Below are positions 7,231 through 15,187 of a DNA stretch of 64,000 bases, one piece after another. The position numbers were made by a program, and so were the translations under genes. The notes under the pieces were generated by a model. The model ran no database searches and was not told the DNA's origin. It saw nothing but the letters and a program-made list of their open reading frames with translations. Location: the NCBI GenBank assembly GCA_023015825.1, contig JALKAW010000004.1, forward strand, positions 269,126 through 333,125, read 5' to 3'. This stretch comes from Flavobacteriaceae bacterium S0862 (GTDB taxonomy: Bacteria > Bacteroidota > Bacteroidia > Flavobacteriales > Flavobacteriaceae). Numbering within the stretch: position 1 is the stretch's first letter; each line of letters opens with the position of its first letter.

Positions 7231-8895
7231 CTATTGCTTAATAAACTCTAAATTCTTAACTCTGCCAGCATCAACAAAAAGGCCAGTTATCTTACCATCT
7301 GTTTTAATAAATCTAAACACAATGCCATCAAATAAAAACTTATCATTATCAATTCTTTCAATTTCTTCGGGTTGTTCATTTGGTATTTTTACTTTTAAAG
7401 CATCATCATGCAATGTTAATTGATACACAGCATCAATTTCTTCACTATAATAATTACCCAAGTATGATTCTAAATTGATTTTTAATAAAGTAGTTTCTTC
7501 TTTACGCTTAGAAATAGTTTCATTGCCGTTTTGAACAACTGTAAGCACTTGTGTTTGATCATTCTCTAAATTTGAAAAAATGAATTGGATTTTATCATTA
7601 TTAGGTATCTCGAATATATTTCCGTTTATATTCACTATAGGATAAGACGAGTTGTTCCATTTTTGCAAAACATTCAACCTTCCATCTTTAATAGTAATTT
7701 CCGCATCAACTCCTTGTTGAATTTCATAAAGACCAGTCATTTGCTTTAAGGTAAATTCTGTTTTACTATTAGAGGTCGGCATAACTGGTTTCTTGACAAC
7801 TTTTTTGGGCTTTTCTTTGAAATCATCTTTTAAAATAATATCAGCAACTTGGTAACTCATCCCAGTTGGATTTGCATCATTTCTATTAGCCAAAATAATT
7901 ACAGAAAAACTCTGATCTGGAAAACGCATTAATTGCGCACGATACCCAGCTAAAGAACCGCCGTGACTAACAGTTTTTAAGCCTTTATAAGTTCCATTAT
8001 TTAGCGCAAAGGCATACCCACTACTCTTTCCATTATTAAGCAGTCCTTCTTGATGCATTTTATTAATTATGGCTTTACCTCCTTTACCTAGGGTATTATT
8101 ATAAAAATTTTGATCCCACAATAAAAGATCTTCAATACTAGAATAAACACCGCCAGAACCAACAAGATCAAACCTCATTATTAGGTTATTAAAACCTTCC
8201 CCTTCTGTTTTCTTTTCGTAACTAAACACCTTATTCTTTATAAGGTCTCTATTATCATCGTAAAAAAGTGTATTTTTCATACCTAGCGGCCCAAACATCT
8301 TTTCTTCAGCAAAATCTCTTATGGACTTACCTGCAGCTTTTTCAACAATCATTGCTAACATAAAATAACAGGAATTGCTATATAAGTACTGATCCCCAGG
8401 AGAAAAGTTTAGAACTTTTTGGCTCTTAATTAATTCATAAACCTCATCTATTTCCATATTGTCTAAATAGCTTCTCCCTTTAAGAGCCATCAACGTTAAA
8501 TAATCACGTACACCACTAGTATGATGAATAAAATGTCTAATTGTTAGTGGAGCTTCATATTTTGGAAAATCTGGTAAGTAGACTTGAATTTCATCATCTA
8601 AATTCAATTTACCTTCCTCTTCAAGTAGTAGAATAGCGAAGGTTACAAATTGCTTAGAAACAGATCCCGTATAAAAAACAGAAGATGGAGTGATTGGCAA
8701 ATCATGCTCTAAATCACTCATGCCATATCCCTTAGCATAAATTAGTTTTCCGTTTTTTACAATTCCTAGAGCAGCTCCTGGAGTGTCTAATTTATTCCAG
8801 TCTGCAAAAACTTTATCAATAGCCTCTTTATCTTTTGCTTGACCAATTGCTGTGAATGATAGGAGACAACATATTATTAAAAAATAGTTTTTCAT
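7231..8895 (-). CDS. Secreted beta-lactamase-family serine hydrolase
   Basis: This 554-residue protein has a signal peptide (about residues 1-19) and a class C beta-lactamase/DD-peptidase fold. It carries all three motifs of the family: SVSK (Ser78 to Lys81), YSN (172-174) and HGG (311-313). The C-terminal 180 residues form an extra beta-rich domain with the repeated pattern (G)LYEIQ / LGNYYSEEIDAVYQL, common in flavobacterial members. The substrate cannot be read from sequence: it may be a peptidoglycan or D-amino-acid peptide esterase rather than an antibiotic resistance enzyme. It is the second gene of an operon, ten bases after the alpha/beta hydrolase. Confidence 0.88.
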   Translation of the reverse strand: MKNYFLIICCLLSFTAIGQAKDKEAIDKVFADWNKLDTPGAALGIVKNGKLIYAKGYGMSDLEHDLPITPSSVFYTGSVSKQFVTFAILLLEEEGKLNLDDEIQVYLPDFPKYEAPLTIRHFIHHTSGVRDYLTLMALKGRSYLDNMEIDEVYELIKSQKVLNFSPGDQYLYSNSCYFMLAMIVEKAAGKSIRDFAEEKMFGPLGMKNTLFYDDNRDLIKNKVFSYEKKTEGEGFNNLIMRFDLVGSGGVYSSIEDLLLWDQNFYNNTLGKGGKAIINKMHQEGLLNNGKSSGYAFALNNGTYKGLKTVSHGGSLAGYRAQLMRFPDQSFSVIILANRNDANPTGMSYQVADIILKDDFKEKPKKVVKKPVMPTSNSKTEFTLKQMTGLYEIQQGVDAEITIKDGRLNVLQKWNNSSYPIVNINGNIFEIPNNDKIQFIFSNLENDQTQVLTVVQNGNETISKRKEETTLLKINLESYLGNYYSEEIDAVYQLTLHDDALKVKIPNEQPEEIERIDNDKFLFDGIVFRFIKTDGKITGLFVDAGRVKNLEFIKQ

Positions 8896-8905
8896 AATTC
8901 GTTTT

Positions 8906-9946
8906 TTATTTTTTATCTACTTCTTTAATAAACTTAATCAAGCCTTCAAAATACGTTTCAGCATCATCATACATAGACATATGGCTACCATCTGGGCAAT
9001 GCAAATATTGGCCGTTTTGTACTTGCGTAGCAATCCACTCCATATGTTTAGGATCCATAGTATCGTAAGCACCACCAACACTTAAAGTTGGTACTATAAT
9101 CTTTGGTAATTCTTTAGTAATATCCCAATCTTTTAACTTTGCGTCACCAACGATGCCAAATTCGCTTGGTCCTTGCATGGTTACATACAAGTTAGGGTTA
9201 AGGTTTGCAAAAGCTCTATTGACTGGATCTGGCCATTCTTCAAGAGGCATTCGCAATATATGCTCGGTATAATAATACTGAAATAAGAGTTCGGTGTATC
9301 TAGGGTTATCAAACTCTCCTTTGGCCTCTAACTCCTTAACTTCCTTTAGAACTTCTGGCGGCAACTGTGGTCCTAAAACTTCATTTGCATATTTATTATA
9401 TTCAGGAACAGACGCCATCATATTGGTAATAATTAATCCTTTTAAATTATCTTGATATTTTAAGGCATATTCCATACATAAAATGCCTCCCCAAGAATTT
9501 CCTAATAAATAAAAATTATCTTTATTTAAACCTAGAGCTTTGCGAACTTGTTCTACTTCATCTACATAACGATCTACACTCCACAAGGTACTATCGTTTG
9601 GTTGGTCACTATATGCTGATTCTAGCTGATCGTAATAATAGTATTCAATTCCTGCATTTGGGAAATACGAATCAAAAGCTTCAAAGTATTCGTGCGTAGC
9701 ACCAGGACCTCCATGAAGCAAGAGTACTTTCATTGTTGGATTATTCCCTACTCTTTTTGTCCAAACCTTAAATTCCCCAGAAGTGGTTCGTATCGGAATC
9801 ATTTTTACACCACCACTAAGTTTATCATCTCGATTGGAATAGTCTAAATAACTACTTTTTTCAGTAGCTTTAACATCTTTTGTTTTAGAATTAGTACAGC
9901 TAAAAACAAAAAGTGATAATACAATAATAAACGCTGATTTTTTCAT
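8906..9946 (-). CDS. Proline-iminopeptidase-like lipoprotein (alpha/beta hydrolase)
   Basis: The product is 346 residues. The signal peptide ends in the lipobox VFSC with lipidation at Cys17, so it is membrane-anchored outside the cytoplasm. The oxyanion motif LLHGGPG (76-82) and nucleophile elbow GNSWGG (Ser151) are typical of prolyl iminopeptidases of family S33. Asp295 in GAYDTMDP and His322 in DGSHM complete a likely triad. The expected activity is release of N-terminal proline or hydrophobic residues from short peptides. It heads a two-gene operon with the serine hydrolase, suggesting joint peptide processing in the periplasm. Confidence 0.87.
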   Translation of the reverse strand: MKKSAFIIVLSLFVFSCTNSKTKDVKATEKSSYLDYSNRDDKLSGGVKMIPIRTTSGEFKVWTKRVGNNPTMKVLLLHGGPGATHEYFEAFDSYFPNAGIEYYYYDQLESAYSDQPNDSTLWSVDRYVDEVEQVRKALGLNKDNFYLLGNSWGGILCMEYALKYQDNLKGLIITNMMASVPEYNKYANEVLGPQLPPEVLKEVKELEAKGEFDNPRYTELLFQYYYTEHILRMPLEEWPDPVNRAFANLNPNLYVTMQGPSEFGIVGDAKLKDWDITKELPKIIVPTLSVGGAYDTMDPKHMEWIATQVQNGQYLHCPDGSHMSMYDDAETYFEGLIKFIKEVDKK

Positions 9947-9996
9947 GGATACGAGTTTAAGTTAATAATATAGCACCCAATTACTTCAAGGAGATG

Positions 9997-10866
9997 CTAA
10001 TTTTTAATAAACTTATAACTTTTATTTGAGTTTTCAATTTGTAAAAAATACATGCCTTTAGAAATATTTTGAATATTAATTGGTTTTGATTTATTAACAA
10101 CGCCTTTCATTACTAATCTCCCAGTTATTGAATACACATTATATTTTTCTGAAGTCTCCAAATTAGCAATATTTATAAAATCTGATGATGGATTAGGATA
10201 AACAGAAATCTTATTTAGCTCTTTATCATCTTTAGATAAAACGTTTATCGTCCATGAAAATGCATCCAGTGCCATATAATCTAGGTTTCCTGTACTAGAA
10301 ATAACTAATTCATCAATCCCTTTAATAGAAAAGTCTGATGCTCCTTCAGTTGCAAAATCTATAAACGTGAAACCATTATTTGGTGTAAATGTAACTGGAC
10401 TTGCAAAACCTGAAGATTTAGAAAAAGAAAAAACTTCAACCCCTCCTTTATTACCAGTAATAGTTAATACACCAGTAGTAACTGTTAATGTTCTTGTTGA
10501 GCAAAAAAGATATAGTGATTGTACTGTTATTTCTGTTCCAACTGGAGTAATAGTGAAACTACTCCCATTGTTATCACCATTATGATTACCAGTATTATCA
10601 ACAAATTTTTGATCAGATGCTACTCCGTTCCAACCACAGTTAGTACAACTATCGCTACCACCTCCTCCATTTAATACTCCATGGGTAAATACATCATAGG
10701 TCTCACCAGCGCCACTGGTTATATTAAATGTTATTCCATTGTCAGAAAATGTAGTTGACAAAGCTGTTTCTGTTTCAAAAGTCTCTTTTGATTGAGCTTG
10801 AATTATTTCTCCGCTTAAAAAAATCAAACAAATTGCTATGTAATTAAAAAGGTACTTTTTTTCCAT
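9997..10866 (-). CDS. Secreted protein with type IX sorting domain
   Basis: The product is 289 residues with a signal peptide ending near residue 24 (IIQAQ). A central beta-rich domain of about 180 residues contains a short cysteine loop (SCTNCGW). Its composition of Gly, Thr, Ser and Asn suggests an extracellular beta-sandwich. From about residue 218 it carries a T9SS type A C-terminal sorting domain: VYPNPSSDFINI, then YNVYSITGRLV, ISKGMYFLQIE and the terminal KSYKFIKN. It would be exported by the Sec and type IX systems and anchored or released at the cell surface. The function of the central domain is unknown. Confidence 0.85.
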   Translation of the reverse strand: MEKKYLFNYIAICLIFLSGEIIQAQSKETFETETALSTTFSDNGITFNITSGAGETYDVFTHGVLNGGGGSDSCTNCGWNGVASDQKFVDNTGNHNGDNNGSSFTITPVGTEITVQSLYLFCSTRTLTVTTGVLTITGNKGGVEVFSFSKSSGFASPVTFTPNNGFTFIDFATEGASDFSIKGIDELVISSTGNLDYMALDAFSWTINVLSKDDKELNKISVYPNPSSDFINIANLETSEKYNVYSITGRLVMKGVVNKSKPINIQNISKGMYFLQIENSNKSYKFIKN

Positions 10867-11024
10867 GTTAATAGTGCTTTAGTTATTTATCAGTCTAAGA
10901 TCGTAAACTCTCACAAAATAAAGTAATGATTTTCATACACTTCTTACAAACTTATTAACATCTAAGTCACTCCATTCTCACTTTATTAGCCTAATATTCA
11001 AATCCTTTTATTTAAAAATATTTT

Positions 11025-11040
11025 TTGGCACGATGCTTGG
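11025..11040 (+). promoter_or_regulatory. Sigma-54-like promoter
   Basis: TTGGCACGATGCTTGG closely matches the RpoN consensus TTGGCACG-N4-TTGC. Only the last C differs, and GG and the -12 G are correctly spaced. Transcription would begin near 11051, giving a leader of about 70 bases before ATG 11122. The rest of the 10867-11121 gap shows no other clear promoter. Confidence 0.65.
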
Positions 11041-11121
11041 TAACTATTAAGTATCAAGAGAAAAACGAATTGTTTTGTAGTACATGTTAGCTGTATTGCT
11101 TAACGCAAAAATCAAATTAAG

Positions 11122-12357
11122 ATGAAAAAGTTACTATTATTTTTTGCAGGTGTGCTCCTTACAGGAGTCTCTGTTAGCGCAACATCAACCGACAACAGTA
11201 TAGATATTAATGCTCATGCACAAAACACTTATGTGAGAGGTTATGGTAATTCTTTCATCTTTTTGGAACAAGGTGTAGAGTTTTCAGTATTTCCAGATGG
11301 TCAGTTCGACTTTAACGTATTGGATTATGGTCCTCGTTTTAGTGCATATACTGATTTTAATGGTGTAAGCATCAGTTTTAATACAGGACATAGTTATGAT
11401 GCCTTTGTACAATACGATGATTATGGTGCTGTTGTGCAAATTGAAAACATTCCAATTTATTACGATTATTATGGTCGCATTGTTCGTGCTGGTGATGTAC
11501 GTATTAGATATAACAACTATGGTTATGTTAACCGTGTTGGTGGGTTATATGTACACTACAATGCATACAATAGGTTTTCGCACTGTACTGGATTTATTAA
11601 TGTTTATAACAGAGGTTATGTATATAGACCTTGGCACACCTATTATAGTAGACCGCTAATTGACTTTAGAATTGTTTTTAACAGACCATATAGAAGATAT
11701 TACGAACCTATAAGACATACATATTACAGACCTTATAGAGATAATTACAGACCAAGAGTCTCTTATAGTGCTAGCAGACGAGGAAACTCAGTAGCTCAAC
11801 GTTCTTCTTTAAGACAAAGTGATAGATATGCTCAAACACGTTCTTCAAGACGTGGTGATGCTACTACCACAAGAAGCAGCAGACGTTTAGCAAGTGTAGA
11901 TCAAAAAGCAAGAACTACTAGAAATAGCAGTGCTACAAAGTCTTCTACTAGAAGAAGTAATGATGCTGCAACAAATAGAGCTAGAACTTCTAGTGACACT
12001 AGAACTACAAGGTCTAGAACATCAAATGATGAAAAAGCAACACGTTCTAACAGAACAGTAAACAGAAATGAAAACGCTAGTAGGTCTCAAAAAAGAACGA
12101 CAACACAGTCACGATCTCAACAATCGAAAAGAAATACAAGTACAAAACCTAGAGTACGTTCGACGTCTAAAAGCACATCTAAACCAAGAACCACTCAAAG
12201 AGCGAGTACACAACGTAAAACGCAAAGTGTTAAACAACGCTCAACACGTAGCAAGAGTTCTCAAGCTAGTAAAAAGAGAGCGCCACAAGTAAGACAGAAG
12301 TCTAAATCTAGTTCTAGTAGAAGTTCAAGCTCTAAAAGTAATAGAAGGCGTCAATAA
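11122..12357 (+). CDS. Secreted protein with a very basic Ser/Arg/Thr-rich tail
   Basis: The product is 411 residues with a signal peptide ending near residue 20. Residues about 40-175 match the paralogue at 6460: FIFLEQGVEFSVFPDGQFDF, then tyrosine-rich units such as YYDYYGRIVRAGDVRIRY and YVNRVGGLYVHYN. A Tyr/Arg-rich linker follows. From about residue 213 to the end the chain is almost entirely Ser, Arg, Thr, Lys, Gln and Asn (RSSRR, RTTRNSS, SSSRSSSSKSNRRR), strongly positive and probably disordered. In an exported protein this tail could bind anionic glycans, lipopolysaccharide or extracellular DNA; that is inference. It is preceded by the better of the two sigma-54-like promoters. Confidence 0.82.
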   Translation: MKKLLLFFAGVLLTGVSVSATSTDNSIDINAHAQNTYVRGYGNSFIFLEQGVEFSVFPDGQFDFNVLDYGPRFSAYTDFNGVSISFNTGHSYDAFVQYDDYGAVVQIENIPIYYDYYGRIVRAGDVRIRYNNYGYVNRVGGLYVHYNAYNRFSHCTGFINVYNRGYVYRPWHTYYSRPLIDFRIVFNRPYRRYYEPIRHTYYRPYRDNYRPRVSYSASRRGNSVAQRSSLRQSDRYAQTRSSRRGDATTTRSSRRLASVDQKARTTRNSSATKSSTRRSNDAATNRARTSSDTRTTRSRTSNDEKATRSNRTVNRNENASRSQKRTTTQSRSQQSKRNTSTKPRVRSTSKSTSKPRTTQRASTQRKTQSVKQRSTRSKSSQASKKRAPQVRQKSKSSSSRSSSSKSNRRRQ

Positions 12358-12386
12358 TATTATAATTTTGGTTAGTTAGCTGGATA

Positions 12387-12433
12387 GTCCTGCAAGATGA
12401 ATGCTTCAAAGCACCTTGCGGGATTTTCTTTTT
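12387..12433 (+). terminator. Rho-independent terminator
   Basis: TCCTGCAAG pairs with CTTGCGGGA (one G-T pair) and is followed by TTTTCTTTTT. It lies between two converging transcripts. Confidence 0.7.
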
Positions 12434-12441
12434 AAGGATGG

Positions 12442-13896
12442 CTACTTCTTAAGGAACTTGTTAAGAATTATAGAAATATCATCAGAAAGATTCATTCTAT
12501 AAACTACCAATCCATAGCATAACCCAATTAAGATAGATTTTAAACCAATATTAATAATTGGATGAAATGGAAATTCCCAAAAATAAAAGACTATAGCTAA
12601 TATCACAATTAGCACCAACGTTTTAAACGTGTTTTCACAAAAAGGAGACATCTTAAAATTATAGTAAACAAAAGTTACTTTTGCAAAATTATAGATTATT
12701 ACAGACATAAATGTAGCAAATGCAGCACCATTAATACCGTATTCTGGAATTAACAGAGCATTAAAAACCACAGTCATAATAGCCAGTAAAACTCCTAATG
12801 CCAAAACAACTCTGTAATAATCGCTATTAAATAGGATAGCATTGTTATTACCAATAATATTGTCGGATAATTTTGCTACACTTATTAAAAGCACAACTAC
12901 CAATCCTCCTGTGTATTTATCATCAATAAGTAAGTAGAGTTGATTTATGTTTAATATAATAATTAAAAATATAAATCCACTGATTATAAATAAGTTAAGT
13001 GAGCTTTTCTTATACAGGACTTTAAGCTTATTATTCTCTCCTTCGTTAAGTAATTTAGCTGTTAATGGGTTTGTAATTTGATGCATCGAACGTGCAGGAA
13101 CACCTATAACAGTTGCTATATAAATAGCAACACCATAATAGGCTACTTTTTCGATCTCGATGTACTGACCAATCATAAATTTATCAATTTCCAATATGAT
13201 ATTTGCCACCGAACCTGCAATAATAATTAGAGCTGAATATTTCAAAACCGCTTTTAGGTTAGGTAATTTCCCAAATCTAAAAATAGGCCTTCTAACATAA
13301 AAAGCATAGAATTTCATTATTAGCATTCGTAAGACATACACACCAACCACAGCATACACAAAGGTTTCAATAGCTATAACTTGAAAGTATAAACAAAACA
13401 AAAGTATCATCACTCCTGCTCTATGGAAGACTTCTTTCATAAAGTTTCCAAACACACTGTTCATGTGTACTTTAGTCCAAGAATAGAATACCTCAAAGTA
13501 CGAAAATGCTATGGCTGCAACATAAATAAGCCACACATAATCTTTAATAATAGTATTGGTTTCAGATAGAAAATTGCTAATCACCTCAAATGCTACATAA
13601 CCCACTAACCCTAAGGGGATTATCATTAATAAAGGCAGGAATAACATCCAGGTTAAAAAACTATTGACGTTGTTTCTAGATTTATAAGACGAATAGAATT
13701 TAACCAATGAATTATGAGCGCCAAATGCTAACAAAGGCATCATTACATAAGCTGTTGATAATATGTAAGTGATAAGTCCGTAATACTGTTCAGACATGAA
13801 CTCAGTATAAAGGAATAACGTGTTAATCGCTCCAATACCAAAGCCAATATAGGTAGTGATGGTGTTTTTAAACGATTGATTTTGAACTATTCCCAT
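12442..13896 (-). CDS. Oligosaccharide flippase (Wzx/MATE-like)
   Basis: This 484-residue, highly hydrophobic protein has about 12-14 predicted membrane helices and short basic loops, as in the polysaccharide-synthesis/MOP flippase family. It would move lipid-linked glycan across the inner membrane. Segments such as NTITTYIGFGIGAINTLFLY at the start and LIPEYGINGAAFATFMS near the end are typical of Wzx proteins in Bacteroidetes. It is the last gene of the DUF4834-YfhO-glycosyltransferase-flippase operon, 10 bp after the glycosyltransferase. The glycan it carries is unknown. Confidence 0.85.
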   Translation of the reverse strand: MGIVQNQSFKNTITTYIGFGIGAINTLFLYTEFMSEQYYGLITYILSTAYVMMPLLAFGAHNSLVKFYSSYKSRNNVNSFLTWMLFLPLLMIIPLGLVGYVAFEVISNFLSETNTIIKDYVWLIYVAAIAFSYFEVFYSWTKVHMNSVFGNFMKEVFHRAGVMILLFCLYFQVIAIETFVYAVVGVYVLRMLIMKFYAFYVRRPIFRFGKLPNLKAVLKYSALIIIAGSVANIILEIDKFMIGQYIEIEKVAYYGVAIYIATVIGVPARSMHQITNPLTAKLLNEGENNKLKVLYKKSSLNLFIISGFIFLIIILNINQLYLLIDDKYTGGLVVVLLISVAKLSDNIIGNNNAILFNSDYYRVVLALGVLLAIMTVVFNALLIPEYGINGAAFATFMSVIIYNFAKVTFVYYNFKMSPFCENTFKTLVLIVILAIVFYFWEFPFHPIINIGLKSILIGLCYGLVVYRMNLSDDISIILNKFLKK

Positions 13897-13906
13897 TAAC
13901 CAAGTT

Positions 13907-15187
13907 TTAATTTATGAGTTCAGCTAATTTTTTAGTCAATGACTTTCTACTGTATTGCAGGAGTCCAATAGCGTTACTTTTTAGCTCATCGGATCTAAAT
14001 GCTTGAAACATATCTAATATGACTTCTTTTATGGCATCTTGGTCGCTATATAAAAAGTAGTTTCCTGTATTAGTCGTTCTTAATATATCATGAACATCAG
14101 ACCCTTTTGGTCCAATAGCCAGTATAGGTCTATTAGATACCATGTACTCAAATAATTTCCCAGGAATGATGCATTTGGTTTCTTCTGAATCAATTTCTAT
14201 GAGCAGCAGAATTTGTGATTTTCTTTGATGTTTTACAGCTTCTGCATGTGGAACGTAGCCAATTAAATTTACATACTGCGAAAGATTGTGCTCTTCTAAA
14301 CTTCTTAATACATCTTTGCTTACAGAACCCACAAAATTAAGCTGTAACATGGATGCAAATATTTTATTATTAGTCACAAGCTCTTCCAAAACCCTCCAAA
14401 GCACTTCAGGATTTCTATCGGATAATAAAGAACCAATATGTGCTAACGAAAACTTAGCATCTAATTCAACATTACTTATAGATTCATAATCATAACCGTT
14501 AGTAATGACTTTTATAGGTTTTTTGGTTAATGATAAGAAATTTTGCTTTGTATTATTACTCGTCACTACAATGCTATCAGCAGCGTTTAAAACTTTTGAC
14601 TCTAAAAATTTATGCTTCTTTTTTGCCATTGGCAAAAGTTTTAATTTTTTATGATAACCTATGGTTGTCCATGGGTCTCTAAAATCTGCAATCCATTTTA
14701 TATCCAGTCTGCTTTTAAGTTGCTCTCCAATTAGATGCAAACTATGTGGAGGGCCAGTGGTAATTATGGTGTCAATATTATAATCCCTTATATATGTTGA
14801 CAAATAGTTAACTGAAGGCTTTACCCATTTTTTTCGAGCATCAGGAATAAAAAAGTTGCCTCTTACAAATAACATAAGCCTTTCCACTACACTTTGCTTC
14901 TTTTTATCTGGAATAATGCCTTTACTAATTGTGTCTGACTGCCCATTTGAAATTTTGCTAGCTAATTTATAGGGTTCTACTATTGGTTGCCTAATAATTG
15001 TTAAGTCATTTGGAATCTCATCTACCAAACTTTCATCAATAATAGGGTAATTTGGGTTCATAGGAATATAAACGATTGGCTCAATATCGAATTCAGGCAA
15101 GTATTTAATAAACTTCAACCAACGCTGCACACCTGGGCCGCCAGCTGGTGGCCAATAATAGGCTATAATAAGTACTTTTTTAGGCAC
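13907..15187 (-). CDS. Glycosyltransferase, GT4-like
   Basis: This 426-residue GT-B-fold enzyme opens with VLIIAYYWPPAGGPGVQRW, the usual glycine-rich N-terminal loop of GT4-type enzymes in this phylum. The donor-binding C-terminal half has GKLFEYMVSNRPILAIGPKG, matching the E-x7-E-like segment of GT4 proteins. It should add a sugar to a lipid-linked or surface glycan on the cytosolic face. The first eight bases overlap the end of the YfhO gene, so the two are translationally coupled, and the flippase follows. Confidence 0.88.
   Translation of the reverse strand: MPKKVLIIAYYWPPAGGPGVQRWLKFIKYLPEFDIEPIVYIPMNPNYPIIDESLVDEIPNDLTIIRQPIVEPYKLASKISNGQSDTISKGIIPDKKKQSVVERLMLFVRGNFFIPDARKKWVKPSVNYLSTYIRDYNIDTIITTGPPHSLHLIGEQLKSRLDIKWIADFRDPWTTIGYHKKLKLLPMAKKKHKFLESKVLNAADSIVVTSNNTKQNFLSLTKKPIKVITNGYDYESISNVELDAKFSLAHIGSLLSDRNPEVLWRVLEELVTNNKIFASMLQLNFVGSVSKDVLRSLEEHNLSQYVNLIGYVPHAEAVKHQRKSQILLLIEIDSEETKCIIPGKLFEYMVSNRPILAIGPKGSDVHDILRTTNTGNYFLYSDQDAIKEVILDMFQAFRSDELKSNAIGLLQYSRKSLTKKLAELIN

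Noticed and set aside
7231-8895. An antibiotic-resistance beta-lactamase
   Set aside because: The motifs are shared by the whole serine-hydrolase family; the extra C-terminal domain and pairing with a peptidase suggest a housekeeping peptide role.
11396-11659. Frame within the SR-rich secreted-protein gene
   Set aside because: It is a shifted reading of the tyrosine-rich repeats and has no independent support.
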